Shown: piece after piece, positions 1-7,891 of the stretch | Layout: each line of letters opens with the position of its first letter | Position numbering within the stretch: position 1 is the first letter of the stretch | Notes under the pieces: generated by a model | Databases searched by the model: none | Seen by the model: only the letters and a program-made list of their open reading frames with translations | Told to the model about the DNA's origin: nothing | Made by a program: the position numbers and the translations under genes | From: Methylobacter sp. | Lineage (GTDB): Bacteria > Pseudomonadota > Gammaproteobacteria > Methylococcales > Methylomonadaceae | Length of the DNA stretch: 44,628 bases | NCBI RefSeq assembly: GCF_023227905.1 | Contig: NZ_JALOCF010000039.1 | Coordinates: forward strand, 1-44,628 | Reading direction: 5' to 3'

Positions 1-678
1 CGGTTTGCCTTTAATAAGGACGTAATCAGCCAAATCAGCAACGTCCATCCGAATCTCGTCGTCGCTGCGAGGCTCGATAAGCAATCCATATTCAGGCCCT
101 GTCCGCAAGTGGACTTCGCATACCGTAATACCGCCCGCGCCGACTTCAAGCACGGGAGCAAGAGAACCATCCTCCTTGGTTGTTTCAAGCCCTGTCATGC
201 GACAAATAGCTGTTGACTTACCAACGCCTATGCTTCCTATAAACGCGATTTGATGGTCACGTTTCAAAAGTAGATTAGCGCTACGCGTTAACTCTTCGAT
301 ATATTCAGAAAGACGACGTTCAAAAGCATGTGGAGTTTCTGGCTGATCGCGAAGTTCGACTAATTCACATGCGATTTGCTCGGCTTCCCAAAGCAAACGC
401 TGATCAGGGTGATCTAGGTTTGGTCTTGGCAACACTTTCCATGCGCGTTGAAGGGAGTCTGAAAGCTCTGCAGCTTCCTGACTACCTATTTGAATCAAAA
501 TATCTCGAACTTCCTGAAGTGTGACTTGGCGGTCACCACTTTCAATTCTTGATAATACTGCTGGACTTAATGAAACACGCTTTGCCAATTCTGATTGCGT
601 TAAGCCTGCGCGGTCACGGACTAGCATTAGGTATCGACCTAGTTCGCCTTGACTTACATTGATTTCTTTCTCTACCAC
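1..678 (-). CDS. XRE-type HTH protein with P-loop NTPase domain (partial, C-terminus outside window)
   Basis: The 226 visible residues run off the left edge. Residues about 11-62 form a cro/C1-type helix-turn-helix (LTQSELAKRVSLS, then a recognition helix ending SRIESG). A linker follows, then a P-loop GSIGVGKST at residues 148-156. GITVCEV at 183-189 could be the switch region of a dynamin-like or other GTPase. I do not recognise the family. The GTG start at 678 was chosen because AGAGG lies 5 nt upstream; another in-frame GTG lies two codons earlier. The gene is oriented like the tns operon and lies beyond tniQ, where Tn7-like elements carry cargo. A DNA-binding, nucleotide-dependent regulator or defence protein is possible, but its function is unknown. 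Confidence 0.7.
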   Translation of the reverse strand, partial: MVEKEINVSQGELGRYLMLVRDRAGLTQSELAKRVSLSPAVLSRIESGDRQVTLQEVRDILIQIGSQEAAELSDSLQRAWKVLPRPNLDHPDQRLLWEAEQIACELVELRDQPETPHAFERRLSEYIEELTRSANLLLKRDHQIAFIGSIGVGKSTAICRMTGLETTKEDGSLAPVLEVGAGGITVCEVHLRTGPEYGLLIEPRSDDEIRMDVADLADYVLIKGKP

Positions 679-1055
679 AAACACCTCTACAAGAAACTAT
701 GCTGTAATGATATAGAAACATTCCTAAAAATAAAACATAATTTATGAAATATTTCATTTTGACACGAAACTGTTTCTTGCTACCTAAACTCAAACATATC
801 TCAATCCCTTGTAATACAATAGGAAACCGGATGTATTTGAGGCGTCGCCACAGTGGCTTTGACAGAGAATGCAAGTACGCAAATTGTCTTTATCAGCTTA
901 ATAGGCCGAACTCGAGCAATGGAAACTCGGCTGGGATTGTAAGTTATCGGTTAACTCAAGTGGTGGCTAATGCCTCCGTTTATCATCAGTGATGTGACTG
1001 ACTTTGCCTTAGTCATAGTTGCTATTTTGCTTTATGGCAGCTGTTTACATACCAA
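679..1055. other. Intergenic stretch between putative cargo gene and tniQ
   Basis: I see no convincing gene in these 377 bases. The short forward reading frames have no ribosome-binding site or recognisable product. The AT-rich part at 720-775 holds a 12-bp perfect palindrome TGAAATATTTCA at 745-756 and the imperfect dyad GAAAC-T-GTTTC at 766-776. Both lie about 70-100 bp upstream of the leftward XRE/NTPase gene and may be its operator. The 16-mer at 736-751 matches the core of the transposon-end repeats near 7860 in inverted orientation. A short dyad TGACT/AGTCA at about 1000-1016 is the only terminator-like structure after tniQ, and it is weak. Confidence 0.5.
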
Positions 1056-2900
1056 TTACTCCGGTAAATATTGAACATAGCGATAGAGTAAGCCTGTCTT
1101 CAGAATATCAGCACGGGTATATAACTTCTGTCTAAGCTTGTCATAATGTTTGTGGTCAGCAGGAAATATTTCGAGTGACTCCAAGATTTCAACAATTCTT
1201 GCTGAACTCATTTCGGACTCTTCCGACAGTTTGGATAAAATTACATAATCTTGCTTAAATTGCCTTATATGATCGGGAAAAATGACTTTGGCATTTCTGG
1301 AGTCCATTTTATGGTGAAGGTAGCCCCGGTTTACCAGCTGATAGGTAAATTCTTCGTGTATGCCTAATAACTTAGAGGCTTCGGTCACTGACATATATTC
1401 TGGAGTGGGACGCAGATTATTTAACCAGCGCATGAATTCTTTCCCATCAATGGATAATGCACGTATTTTTAATATTTGAGGATCGGATTTCCTGACGATG
1501 AGCCGGCCTGATAGTATTGCCTTGATCAGTTGCAAGAAGGGCATTTCAATCCTGCCTTGGATGTGATATTGCATGATTTGGGATATGGTTAGGCAAGCTG
1601 AAGTGCTTGGTGCTGCTCCTCTGTTGATATTTTCGATGATGGCGCTGAGTTCAGGTTGTGAATATTGCCATGTTGAACAATAGCCTATACGTGGTGGTGT
1701 TTCGAATTTAAAGCAACCACTGTTTTGCAACTGAGAAAACTGGGCTTTGGTTACTCCTAAAATGTGAGCTGCAAAATTTGCAGGGATTAACATTTTTAGA
1801 TGGGGCAAAATTTTTTCCAAGTCAGGGCGATACACTGCGCTTTTGGTATATTTCTCTGCATACTCGTGATGGACTTTAACCTGTTTATCTGTAATTGCTC
1901 TGCTCAATACAGAACTGGCAATACCATATTCCTTACAGGCTTTTTGGAATGAGCACCATAGCTGAACTTTTTTGGCGTTTGGACTGAAAAGCGTGTGCTT
2001 GTCGGTTATATCTCGGATTAAGTTCATTGTTGCATAGTTCTCGACTATGTCTCTTAGTGGTTGAAAAGACGGCTTAAAAAATTGTTTAAGGAATTGCCGG
2101 TAAAAATAAACTAGCCGTTTCTGTTGGATATCAATGTAGCTCGCATGAGATAAATGTATTGTTTGTAAAAAACGCCAGAAACTATTCTGATCGGAAAAAA
2201 GTGCTTCGGCGCATCGAATAACGTTATCTTGAAAATCACTCACATACTCTAATTTCTGCCGCGTAGGCTTGGCCAGATCTTCTCCAATGTCTTGCCATTT
2301 CAACATGAATGCAATGAGCTCACACCGTTCCACAATAGATAGCTGATGATTGGTGTCGAATAAATTATTTTGTTGATTCAGCAAGCCTTTCTCCAAAAAT
2401 TGCTGCATCTGAAGGACGGATGGTGGAACTGGCACAGCTTCTGCATTAGTTAGTTGTTCAAGGCATACACATTGATTCTTATGCGCTTTTAAAAAGCTAT
2501 ATTCTCTATGGCAGTGTGGGCATAAGTCACGGAGCCATATCTGGTGTCTGGTACAGGCTGCAGCTAGCTTTATTTGCCAACCAATGCGCCAGTATGACTC
2601 TTCCTGAAGGCATAGTGGGCAATAGCGCAGCCGCGAAGAATTGATATGTATATTGGATAAAGAACATATTTCTTGAAGCTCAGGAACGGTTTGCTGATAG
2701 CCAGTCCAATCTGTCGCCAAAAGGGTGTTGTATAACAGCTCGTAATTGATTGTTTCTGTGCTTTTGCCAGAAAGTAACCATCGATAGGAGGGATAGGTAT
2801 TCTGATTGGCAAGCCTTACTAAGAAGCTAATCGGATTTTCATCAGAAAAGCAGCTGGTACGGACAGGAGGACAAATTAATGTTAGTTGTTCGTCCGTCAT
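1056..2900 (-). CDS. tniQ: TniQ/TnsD-family target-selector protein of a Tn7-like transposon
   Basis: This 614-residue protein has the N-terminal TniQ layout. A start like those of TnsD/TniQ proteins is followed by a zinc-binding region with CPLC at 94-97, a Cys/His pair near 116-119 and CPHC at 127-130. The long C-terminal half contains a helix-turn-helix-like stretch around 516-545 (MSVTEASKLLGIHEE). TniQ/TnsD proteins bind a specific attachment site and recruit TnsC and the transposase. Its length is in the range of sequence-specific TnsD-type selectors and well above that of the short TniQ proteins partnered with CRISPR effectors. The start overlaps the tnsC stop by 4 nt (ATGA), so the two are probably translationally coupled. 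The element next to gyrB suggests that it recognises the 3' end of gyrB. Confidence 0.9.
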   Translation of the reverse strand: MTDEQLTLICPPVRTSCFSDENPISFLVRLANQNTYPSYRWLLSGKSTETINYELLYNTLLATDWTGYQQTVPELQEICSLSNIHINSSRLRYCPLCLQEESYWRIGWQIKLAAACTRHQIWLRDLCPHCHREYSFLKAHKNQCVCLEQLTNAEAVPVPPSVLQMQQFLEKGLLNQQNNLFDTNHQLSIVERCELIAFMLKWQDIGEDLAKPTRQKLEYVSDFQDNVIRCAEALFSDQNSFWRFLQTIHLSHASYIDIQQKRLVYFYRQFLKQFFKPSFQPLRDIVENYATMNLIRDITDKHTLFSPNAKKVQLWCSFQKACKEYGIASSVLSRAITDKQVKVHHEYAEKYTKSAVYRPDLEKILPHLKMLIPANFAAHILGVTKAQFSQLQNSGCFKFETPPRIGYCSTWQYSQPELSAIIENINRGAAPSTSACLTISQIMQYHIQGRIEMPFLQLIKAILSGRLIVRKSDPQILKIRALSIDGKEFMRWLNNLRPTPEYMSVTEASKLLGIHEEFTYQLVNRGYLHHKMDSRNAKVIFPDHIRQFKQDYVILSKLSEESEMSSARIVEILESLEIFPADHKHYDKLRQKLYTRADILKTGLLYRYVQYLPE

Positions 2901-3868
2901 AACTTTTTCTCCTTGCTCCGGATTACCTCTAACACAGGGGCCTTATAGAAGACCATGCCGCGCTTATCCAGCCTTTGACCAATAAACTGCAGACTAAACG
3001 GGTTCATCTTGCCAACACCTTCAACCCATATTGAGTCACTGAACGCCTGTTCCAGACATTGGCGATCAATTCCGGGCATATTGCGATTTATAGCGATTTG
3101 ATAAGCGCCCAGCATCAGTTTGACCATGTAGTCCATAGTCCCGTTAGTGGCAAAGTGTAATTGCCTAACAATACCGTCTTGCTGTAAGTCCAGTCGAGAC
3201 GACATGGCCAATGCCTCATCAATTTTTTTTATTACACCGAGAAAATGGCTTCGGCTTGTCGGACACTCCAGATCGAAAGGTTTTAAGTCGATGCGCCGAC
3301 AAAAACGCCGACGCAGTTGTTCATTAGCATCAAGAATGATTTGCGTACGCTCCAGCCCCATAATCACGGTTGATACCTGGGCTTTATCAATTAGGGTTTT
3401 CAACCAATCGGCTACTTCTGCTGGAGCTCGTTTATGGCCTCGGTCGACGAAATGTTGCATTTCATCGAACAAGATCAGTTTGATGTCGCAAGCTTTGATT
3501 AAATGCAGGATGCGTATGGTTTTATCGATGGCTGAACCCCGATGAAAAAGAGGATCACCCAATTGAACCAGAATTTCTTCTGCCAGATTTTTGATGGTGG
3601 GCAAGGCTGGGATATTGATTGCCAATATGGGAATGCTCTTCCGATCAACACGGTCTACAGGTGGAAACTCTTTAACCAGCATATCCATTAGGGTGGTTTT
3701 GCCTGTGCCCGTTGGACCGACTACCCAATAATTTTTAGTTAACCCAGTTTGCTGATTAAAAAGATAAGCCTCTTTAAGCAATTGATAGGCTTCATTAAAC
3801 GCAGGATGCTTAATAATGAGTCTGGACACAACGGCCCATGTTTGATTGAGCGCGCTCTGGTCAAACAT
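2897..3868 (-). CDS. tnsC: TnsC/TniB-type AAA+ ATPase transposition regulator
   Basis: This 323-residue AAA+ ATPase has a Walker A GPTGTGKT at 51-58 and a Walker B LILFDE at 131-136 that continues as MQHF, the form usual in TniB/TnsC. It also has an arginine-rich RRRFCRR stretch in the sensor/arginine-finger region near 187-193. In Tn7-like systems TnsC polymerises on DNA, links the target-selector protein to the TnsA/TnsB transposase and enforces target immunity. It is shorter than Tn7 TnsC (about 550 residues) and close to the size in Tn5053 and CRISPR-associated elements. It overlaps tnsB by 8 nt upstream and tniQ by 4 nt downstream, placing it inside a tnsA-B-C-tniQ operon. Confidence 0.93.
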   Translation of the reverse strand: MFDQSALNQTWAVVSRLIIKHPAFNEAYQLLKEAYLFNQQTGLTKNYWVVGPTGTGKTTLMDMLVKEFPPVDRVDRKSIPILAINIPALPTIKNLAEEILVQLGDPLFHRGSAIDKTIRILHLIKACDIKLILFDEMQHFVDRGHKRAPAEVADWLKTLIDKAQVSTVIMGLERTQIILDANEQLRRRFCRRIDLKPFDLECPTSRSHFLGVIKKIDEALAMSSRLDLQQDGIVRQLHFATNGTMDYMVKLMLGAYQIAINRNMPGIDRQCLEQAFSDSIWVEGVGKMNPFSLQFIGQRLDKRGMVFYKAPVLEVIRSKEKKL

Positions 3869-5803
3869 GATCAGTTTCCTTGCTGTCTACGTCAAAGTCA
3901 GGTATGTCGTCAGTGCGATAATCTTTGTCAGACTGCTCACTGACTTTTTCCGGTAGCGTATTAGATGAAAAAGCAGCCAGATTAAGCCCTTCTGTTTTAT
4001 AACGGGCGGCTTTTTTGCGCTTGCTGAGTTTCTTACTATTGCTGACCTCTTCGATTAACTGGCGTAGTTTATCTTTTCCACGCTGATATAAGTCGATATC
4101 GACACGCTCAGCATTCGTTTGGTTGTTGTGTTGGCGTATTAATAGATGCTGTGCCAGAGTGAGCTTACTGGCGTATTCTGCATAGGTACAGGGCACCCTA
4201 AGGTAATCACCCTGATGTTCATCAAATACCCATATCTCACCTAAATCTTCTGAATTAATCCGAATGTTGACCTTAGCAATACCTAGTTTGCGCAAAGTGG
4301 CCAGTTCCGACGAGTTGTACATCAATCCCTTAAGTTGCACGCCTTCATGATTTAATTGGCGACTTTTCTGAATGGACAAAATTAGATCCAGCTTTTCTTT
4401 GCTTTCTGGCAGAACAGGTTCAATCATTTTAAGACCGTCTTTCCAAGCCAGTGCCGGTGTGATGCCTAGGCTTTTATGAGGAGTTTGAATATAAACATCA
4501 ATCAGCCAGACATGGAGTAGTTTTTTGAACTCAGCCAATGTTAAACAGGCTGATTTGTCCGCATCATAATCCCCCCGCTGCTCGATATTAGAAAAGGTTG
4601 TTCCTTCCACTTTGTGGCTGACTTGTCGATTAAAGGTGCCCAAAAATCTCTCAATGGCGCCTTTGTAATGAGGTTGTTTTTTCGGACAGAATGTCAGTTC
4701 GATATTCAACTCTGCACACATGCGTCTCAGTTGATGGGAGTGGAACTCCAAGCCATTGTCACAAACCAAGTTAGAAGGAATGCCATAGGCAAGCCATTCA
4801 TTTTCGACCTCCGAGTATTCCTGCGCTACATAAGTTTTCGGCAGAATCGCGCGTCGAAGCGCTCGCATCACCGCGAGTTCTGACGGTGGCTCAAACCCCA
4901 CTTCAAATCCCAGCGGCAAACGGGAATAGCGGTCAATAATGAACGTAACTGTGGGCCTGCCGATCGTTAACCCGGTCACGTCATCAATAATCAGCAAATC
5001 CAGCGGAGTATGATCAACCTCGGCCCGCTCGAGTATGTATTCGGGCTCTGGACCTTTGCCTGTCGCCCGATAATGCCGGTCGGCGGCTTGTTTCCCTTTT
5101 CTGGCAGCCATGACTAAGTGTTGATCATAGGTTGCGATATAGCGATAAACTGTTGCTCTGCTGGGCGTAGGAATAGGTGTATTTCGACTGCTATTCAGCG
5201 CTCTAATTTTGCGATCAAGGGCATCATAGACATCTTGAATACTGCCCCCTTCGCGTTTCAGATAGATTTCTTCAATAAGTTGTTGTGCTTCTTGCGCCAA
5301 TTCTCTGATAATCCGGCGCTTATTTTTAGGTCCCCTTTTATTTTTAATCAGGACGGTAATAGACCGATCCGCTTTTATCCACCGTTTCCACCAGCGGTAA
5401 ACAGTGAGTGGCGACGGTGGGTGAGGATCATTGCACTCTTGTGCAACCGACTTAATTACTCGGGATAATCCTTGGCAAGTGACGTTCTCGCCATATAACT
5501 CGTCGGCTTTTTTTACGTAGTTAAATCGGTAAAAAACCTGTTGTTGTATTGCTTCAGGATACGCGGATAAATCGCAATCGAACCGCAGATCATTTTCTGT
5601 TGTTGCTATAAGGCTCTGCTGTCCGCATAACACGAGCTGTCCCGTACTAAGAAAGCCTAGGAGTTCCTGCTTGGAATAACTGCTTAATGCCAAATCACTT
5701 TTCCGCTCCAATTGGCACTGACCGTCTTCCAGCATGCGGATCAGCCGGTACGGTACATTATTTAAAATCAGGTCCTGTCCGGTATGCAAAGAGGCTAGTT
5801 TCA
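3861..5803 (-). CDS. tnsB: TnsB-type DDE transposase
   Basis: A DDE (rve-fold) integrase/transposase that cuts and joins the 3' ends of the element. From the chosen start the protein has 646 residues. The catalytic triad is visible as D264 (AEVDHT), D349 (VCDNGLEF) and E385 (KGAIERF). The 35 residues between the second D and the E are typical of the family. The N-terminal region carries HTH segments for binding the transposon ends, and the C-terminal tail is basic and low in complexity (SNSKKLSKRKKAARYK), as in TnsB parts that contact TnsC. The reading frame is open to 5870, but the ATG at 5803 has GGAG about 9 nt upstream and overlaps tnsA by only 46 nt, so I prefer it. Confidence 0.93.
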
Positions 5804-6513
5804 TGGTGATGATCTCCATTGACGGGGGTAAAAAGTGAGCTGGTGTGGCAGAGTGGTTCGTCAAAATCAAAGCCTATATGCAGCTGTGCGAGCAACGCAA
5901 AAGCAGTGGATTGCAATCCCAAAAAACCGCTGATAGCTTCCAAGGTCGGATCGCTCGTATGAGTCATCCAAGCTTTGGCCTGTTCTAAAATCTGAACAGG
6001 GATCTCAAATCGCAGATAGGGTCGTAGTATCGAAAAATTTCTGATTCGGTTGGGAAAATTGAGTTCCTCATCGGTCAATACGATGAAGTTGTAGCCTTTT
6101 TCGGCTAAGAACTGATGAGCCAACTGCAACCGCTCCATTACTTGCGGTGAGCGTAACTTGGATAAGGGTTTTACTTCGACATAACAGATTTCGCCGTCAT
6201 GCAAAATCAGCTCAAAGTCCGGAGTGTACTTACCTAACCCTTTCTGCGTAGGAAAGCTGAGTGTGAGTGGTTGCTCGCGAAACGACACAACGGCAGGAGA
6301 AAACTCAAAGTGGTAACAGGCTTTTTGTTCCAGTTGTGATTCCCAGGCAATCATGCGCTTCATCTTGGTCGATGGGAATTGTCCTCTGACCAGCCCCCGA
6401 GACCGTGTCACTGGTTCTCTTGCTCGTTCGGCTTTGGGTTGCGGTGTAATGATCAGGCGCAAAGAGGTGTCCTGACCAGCGTTTTCATGCTCGTCATTAA
6501 AATCTATAGACAT
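5758..6513 (-). CDS. tnsA: TnsA-type endonuclease subunit of the transposase
   Basis: This 251-residue protein resembles TnsA, a restriction-enzyme-fold nuclease that nicks the 5' ends so that the element moves by cut-and-paste. Candidate active-site residues are E58 or E62 (AWESQLEQ), D99 (YTPDFEL) and E113/K115 (YVEVKP). This E...D...(Q/E)xK order is the one known for Tn7 TnsA. The C-terminal half (VQILEQAKAW and onward) corresponds to the winged-helix region. AAGGA lies 5-9 nt upstream of the ATG. That Shine-Dalgarno sequence partly overlaps a hairpin TTACC-AAATAA-GGTAA (6523-6538), which could modulate translation. Presence of TnsA separates this element from type V-K CASTs and Tn5053-like elements, which lack it. 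Confidence 0.9.
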   Translation of the reverse strand: MSIDFNDEHENAGQDTSLRLIITPQPKAERAREPVTRSRGLVRGQFPSTKMKRMIAWESQLEQKACYHFEFSPAVVSFREQPLTLSFPTQKGLGKYTPDFELILHDGEICYVEVKPLSKLRSPQVMERLQLAHQFLAEKGYNFIVLTDEELNFPNRIRNFSILRPYLRFEIPVQILEQAKAWMTHTSDPTLEAISGFLGLQSTAFALLAQLHIGFDFDEPLCHTSSLFTPVNGDHHHETSLFAYRTGPDFK

Positions 6514-6522
6514 AACGATTCC

Positions 6523-6538
6523 TTACCAAATAAGGTAA
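6523..6538 (-). promoter_or_regulatory. Hairpin overlapping the tnsA ribosome-binding site
   Basis: TTACC and GGTAA are separated by 6 nt in the tnsA 5' leader. On the coding strand the right arm runs straight into the AAGGA Shine-Dalgarno sequence. The stem is short (5 bp), so a role in regulating translation or as a protein operator is only a suggestion. Confidence 0.35.
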
Positions 6539-6679
6539 TAAAGTTTTCTGTTAGTGGTAATTTGGCCAGAGTTGGCTTGACGAGAGCTTTGAGCGGGGAG
6601 ATACTATACTTTCTGAGGGCGGGGTATCTACTTCGCTTGCAGCGCGGGACAAGCCGACTGGTTTGTTCCGTGTTGCACT

Positions 6680-7072
6680 TTACATATTCATTCTCCCTGA
6701 ATTTAGGTGTTTATTCTTGTTGATGTTCAAAGCAAGGATGCCCATCATAAGTGTGATCTGTTCCTCGCTTAATGAGCCTAACTTTTCACTTAATTTGCTT
6801 ATGAATTGATACTCAGATGGCATCATACCGTCAGGCAATTCCAATGACCGTTTGGATTGTTTAACGCACTCCCACATATTCAATTGCTCATCTTCGTCCA
6901 GATTCAATACATCAATGAGCTTTTCCAGTATTTTTTTGGATGGCGGCGGTTTTCGACCCTTTTCCAAAGAACTGACATAGCTCGCTTGAATACCTACTTC
7001 TGCCGCTAGTCGCTTTTGTTGCAGTTGACGGCTACGCCTAATTTTCTCTAAAAACAATCCAAACGGTGTCAT
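6680..7072 (-). CDS. XRE-family transcriptional regulator upstream of tnsA
   Basis: A 130-residue cro/C1-type regulator. The helix-turn-helix spans about residues 5-62 (LQQKRLAAEVGIQASYVSSLEKGRKPP). The C-terminal half is helical and acidic with no recognised ligand-binding domain. It lies 166 bp upstream of tnsA in the same orientation, between the tns operon and the presumed element end, so it is probably the element's own regulator. A long dyad (7083-7110) just upstream of its start and a perfect 14-bp palindrome (7161-7174) are candidate autoregulatory operators. Its targets are inference. Confidence 0.85.
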   Translation of the reverse strand: MTPFGLFLEKIRRSRQLQQKRLAAEVGIQASYVSSLEKGRKPPPSKKILEKLIDVLNLDEDEQLNMWECVKQSKRSLELPDGMMPSEYQFISKLSEKLGSLSEEQITLMMGILALNINKNKHLNSGRMNM

Positions 7073-7082
7073 TGAATAGCAC

Positions 7083-7110
7083 TCTTAATCAGTGAATTTC
7101 TGATCTAAGA
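7083..7110. promoter_or_regulatory. Dyad upstream of the XRE regulator gene (candidate operator)
   Basis: The arms TCTTA-ATCAG (7083-7092) and CTGAT-C-TAAGA (7100-7110) are inverted copies around TGAATTT, with one extra base in the right arm. The dyad ends 11 bp upstream of the regulator's start codon, where a self-repressing XRE protein would be expected to bind. Confidence 0.45.
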
Positions 7111-7160
7111 ATAAATAAATTTTCATTACTAAGCAATTTATTTTTACAATCAATAACTTA

Positions 7161-7174
7161 TTCGATATATCGAA
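7161..7174. promoter_or_regulatory. Perfect 14-bp palindrome TTCGATATATCGAA
   Basis: A perfect palindrome about 90 bp upstream of the XRE regulator start, in AT-rich DNA. It could be an operator or a promoter-region binding site. No other copy was noticed in the window. Confidence 0.35.
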
Positions 7175-7401
7175 ACAAATAAGCACACAAGCAAGCAATA
7201 AACCTTATAAAAGCAAGAAGGTATCACGTATGCTTGTACTAATTTGTCATGATATTTTAGCGGCTAAATTTTGGTGAACATACGCACCTGCTGCATGTCC
7301 CTTTCCCTTTATGGCGTCAACTCACTGGAAAATATTGCGTGAACTCACATTCGGAGCGGGCTGTTTTAATCGAAAGCGGTCACCAGTTACCCCTTACCAA
7401 C

Positions 7402-7487
7402 CTCACTCGTTCGTTGCGTGAGACTCCTTGTAAAGAGCGAGGACGTGTTCCCTTCGTCCTACATTATCGGGAATACAATAGAAGGAG
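7402..7487. other. Candidate structured RNA or hairpin block
   Basis: CTCAC (7402-7406) pairs with GTGAG (7418-7422). CTCCTT (7424-7429) pairs with AAGGAG (7482-7487) and encloses AGGACG (7440-7445) paired with CGTCCT (7455-7460). Three adjacent or nested stems in otherwise gene-free DNA suggest a structured transcript. Stems this short also arise by chance, and I recognise no known RNA family. Confidence 0.25.
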
Positions 7488-7815
7488 CAAGACCATATCC
7501 ACATCCAACTATCTCTGAAAAACAATAAAGCACCAGCTAACTGTACCTATTGTCAAAGGGAAACGGTCAACCGACCGTCCAAAACGAAACTGGCAAACCG
7601 CTATTCAGTTGGCTGACAGATGAATCAATGGGCCGAACACTGGCCAAAATGCTGAATCACTATCAACCGCTCAGCCAACAGATACTTTCACGCCTATTTC
7701 ATGAGGTATCGCTTACTGTTGAACAACAGTAGCCGAATCCGTAAACTGGGTTTCGCTATCACTCTACCCAGTCTACGCTTATTTTGGATGTGATCATCCT
7801 GGACCGTTAGAACTC

Positions 7816-7876
7816 ATTTCATTAATTATGAGATTTCATTTCACAATTGTGAGATTTATTTCATAAATTATGAGAT
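7816..7876. repeat. Three tandem 18-19-bp repeats, presumed TnsB-binding sites of the transposon right end
   Basis: Copies lie at 7816-7834, 7838-7855 and 7858-7876, matching ATTTCAT(A/T)AATTATGAGAT; the middle copy has ATTTCAC...GTGAGAT. The copies are nearly contiguous with 20-22-bp periodicity, like the overlapping TnsB sites of the Tn7 right end. CCGACA follows at 7877-7882 and again at 7884-7889, giving possible ...ACA termini, i.e. TGTCGG when read into the element. The gyrB stop codon begins at 7894. Each copy is also a near-palindrome whose arms change together (CAT/ATG against CAC/GTG), so dimer-binding operators are an alternative. Confidence 0.65.
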
Positions 7877-7891
7877 CCGACATCCGACAAA

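Larger units (their letters stand above)
7073..7891. other. Non-coding region between the XRE regulator and gyrB, containing the presumed transposon end
   Basis: These 819 bases hold no convincing gene. Visible content, left to right: the two candidate operators described separately; a block of nested inverted repeats at 7402-7487 (CTCAC/GTGAG, CTCCTT/AAGGAG enclosing AGGACG/CGTCCT); a TTG-initiated 60-codon frame at 7550-7732 without a ribosome-binding site; small hairpins near 7716-7731 (ACTGTT/AACAGT) and 7746-7771 (CTGGGT/ACCCAG); and the three end repeats at 7816-7876. Confidence 0.6.

Noticed and set aside
744..992. 82-codon forward frame left of tniQ
   Set aside because: Low-complexity composition, no ribosome-binding site, no family resemblance, and it overlaps an opposite-strand frame equally devoid of support.
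7201..7550. Group II intron or retron RNA in the gene-free part of the transposon
   Set aside because: No reverse transcriptase gene, no recognisable domain V-like hairpin or intron boundary, and only short stems.
7550..7732. 60-codon frame between the XRE regulator and gyrB
   Set aside because: It starts only at TTG, has no ribosome-binding site, and its product matches nothing I recognise. The upstream frame is closed by two nearby stops. It could be a decayed gene fragment, but the evidence is too thin to list as a gene.
1..7890. CRISPR-associated transposon (CAST)
   Set aside because: No CRISPR repeats, cas genes or Cas12k are visible. TnsA is present, ruling out type V-K, and TniQ is long, as in protein-guided selectors. 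Cas genes outside the window cannot be excluded.
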